Source: an uncultured Coriobacteriales bacterium (GTDB lineage: Bacteria; Actinomycetota; Coriobacteriia; Coriobacteriales; UMGS124). Taken from it: a DNA stretch of 6,394 nt. Made by a program: the position numbers and the translations under genes. The stretch is from positions 1 to 6,394 of the forward strand of contig CAIFEU010000142.1 in the NCBI GenBank assembly GCA_903789505.1. Reading direction: 5' to 3'. Under the pieces are notes generated by a model. The model was not told where the DNA came from. It saw nothing but the letters and a program-made list of their open reading frames with translations, and ran no database searches. Within the stretch, counting starts at the first letter, position 1; each line of letters starts with the position of its first letter. Positions 5,545-6,394 of the stretch are shown piece by piece.

Positions 5545-6355
5545 CCCGCGCCGCGGGGACGCGGCCCCGGCACCGGCTGCGCGGGCGCCCCGGGCGATGC
5601 CTAAGGCGCTGCGCAAGGTCGTCGGGTACGCCCTCGCGTTCGCGATCGTGCTGCTCGGCTGGCACCTCACCTCGATCGCCGTCGACTCGCCGGCGCTGCC
5701 CACCCCCACGCAGACCGTGCCGATGATCGGGCGCTACTTCGGCGCCATCGCCCCGGCGTTCTGGGTGAGCCTGTACCGCATCGTGGGCGGGATCTTGATC
5801 GGGGCCGTGCCGGCGGTGCCCATCGGGCTCGCACTGGGCAGGTCCCGGCGTGCCGACGCCGTGCTCGCCCCGGTGCTGTACCTGCTGTACCCGGTGCCGA
5901 AGATCGTGCTGCTCCCGGTCCTGCTCGTGCTGCTCGGCCTGGGCGACGCGCCCAAGATCGCGCTGATCGCGCTCACGGTGTTCTTCCAGGTGCTGGTCAG
6001 CGTCAGGGACTCCGCCAAGCTCGTGCCCGAGGAGTCGATCCTGTCGGTGCGCAGCCTCGGCGCGGGGCGCATGGGGGTCTATCGCCACGTGATCCTGCCC
6101 GCGGTGATGCCGGAGCTCTTCACCGCCCTGCGCATCGGCAGCGGCACGGCGGTGGCGGTGCTGTTCCTCGCCGAGTCGTTCGCCGGCTCGACCGGGCTGG
6201 GCTACTTCATCGTCGACTCCTGGGGGCGCCTCGCCTACGCGCGCATGTTCGCCGGCATCGTCGCGATGGCGGCGCTGGGCGTGCTGCTCTATGCGGTCAT
6301 CGACGTCATCGAGGGCAGGCTCACCCGCTGGCGGCGCGCCGGGACGGGCGCGTAG
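5525..6355 (+). CDS. ABC transporter permease, SsuC/TauC-like
   Basis: This 276-residue inner-membrane permease is the partner of the preceding ATPase in a binding-protein-dependent importer. A Pro/Ala/Arg-rich cytoplasmic start (1-30) precedes about six membrane segments, near 33-52, 80-104, 112-137, 143-160, 206-222 and 239-262. The ATPase-coupling EAA loop is at about 174-197 (SVRSLGAGRMGVYRHVILP then AVMPE), matching the 'a.tLGAs....f..v.LPaalP' form of the SsuC/TauC/NrtB/ThiX group. Other family hallmarks are the PVPKIVLLPVLLV stretch (123-135) and the AESFAGSTGLGYFI segment (216-229). The ATG at 5525 is set by a near-perfect ribosome site inside the ATPase gene, and the 20-base overlap implies translational coupling. 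No substrate-binding protein gene is present, and only 39 bases of sequence follow. Sulfonate, taurine, nitrate or a pyrimidine/thiamine precursor are all possible cargoes. Confidence 0.93.
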   Translation: MAAPTDSPRRGDAAPAPAARAPRAMPKALRKVVGYALAFAIVLLGWHLTSIAVDSPALPTPTQTVPMIGRYFGAIAPAFWVSLYRIVGGILIGAVPAVPIGLALGRSRRADAVLAPVLYLLYPVPKIVLLPVLLVLLGLGDAPKIALIALTVFFQVLVSVRDSAKLVPEESILSVRSLGAGRMGVYRHVILPAVMPELFTALRIGSGTAVAVLFLAESFAGSTGLGYFIVDSWGRLAYARMFAGIVAMAALGVLLYAVIDVIEGRLTRWRRAGTGA

Positions 6356-6358
6356 GCG

Positions 6359-6387
6359 CGCGGGCGCGACCGGCCGCCCCGCCCGCG
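6359..6387 (+). terminator. Stem-loop just after the permease stop, terminator or intercistronic hairpin
   Basis: CGCGGGCG (6359-6366) pairs perfectly with CGCCCGCG (6380-6387) around a 13-base loop, beginning 3 bases after the permease stop codon. No T-run is seen in the seven bases that remain before the window ends. It may end the operon, or it may lie between the permease and a following gene such as a substrate-binding protein. Confidence 0.4.
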
Positions 6388-6394
6388 GCAGGCC

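Noticed and set aside
4606..5709. Long - strand open frames opposite the ATPase and permease genes
   Set aside because: Arg/Ala/His-rich translations with no ribosome site or domain, while the + strand carries full ATPase and permease signatures.
1..6394. CRISPR array, tRNA or rRNA gene, insertion sequence or attachment site
   Set aside because: No regularly spaced repeats, tRNA-like cloverleaf, transposase frame or terminal repeat pairs were seen on either strand.

Overview
The window is very GC-rich (roughly 70-75% by eye) and carries five protein genes, one cut by the left edge. The codon use is strongly G/C-ending, the Shine-Dalgarno sites are purine-rich, and hairpins without T-runs follow several genes. 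A DmsA-type molybdoenzyme sits beside a cytosolic zinc-dependent phospholipase C-like protein. Together these suggest a high-GC anaerobic or facultative actinobacterium, most plausibly of the Coriobacteriia/Eggerthellaceae type. That placement is an inference from gene content and composition, not from a marker gene.

Left part (1-1455, + strand): the C-terminal part of a PIN-domain (VapC-like) protein is followed by a strong two-part stem-loop at 303-342. Next comes a complete 360-residue zinc-dependent phospholipase C-like protein (373-1455).

Middle (1471-4269, - strand), converging on the phospholipase-like gene with only 15 bases between stop codons: a 932-residue DmsA-like molybdopterin oxidoreductase. 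Its catalytic region matches DmsA/YnfE over almost its whole length, but it has two unusual ends. At the N-terminus the usual twin-arginine (Tat) export leader is replaced by about 40 Pro/Ala/Gly/Arg-rich residues. At the C-terminus a linker leads into a shortened DmsB-like iron-sulfur domain. This domain keeps the first and last cysteine groups of DmsB but lacks the two middle groups and the tail after the last group. No DmsB, DmsC or maturation chaperone gene is in the window.

Right part (4270-6394): a 309-base divergent intergenic region holds several inverted repeats and one promoter-like patch. It separates the oxidoreductase from a + strand pair encoding the ATPase and permease of an SsuBC/TauBC-type importer. 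These two genes overlap by 20 bases and are clearly co-translated. The substrate-binding protein is not in the window and may lie just past the right edge.

Working model (inference): the oxidoreductase looks like a self-contained cytoplasmic reductase with its own electron-entry module. The divergent importer could bring in the substrate, or a related sulfonate, N-oxide or S-oxide compound, under shared control from the intergenic region. The actual substrate of either cannot be read from the sequence.
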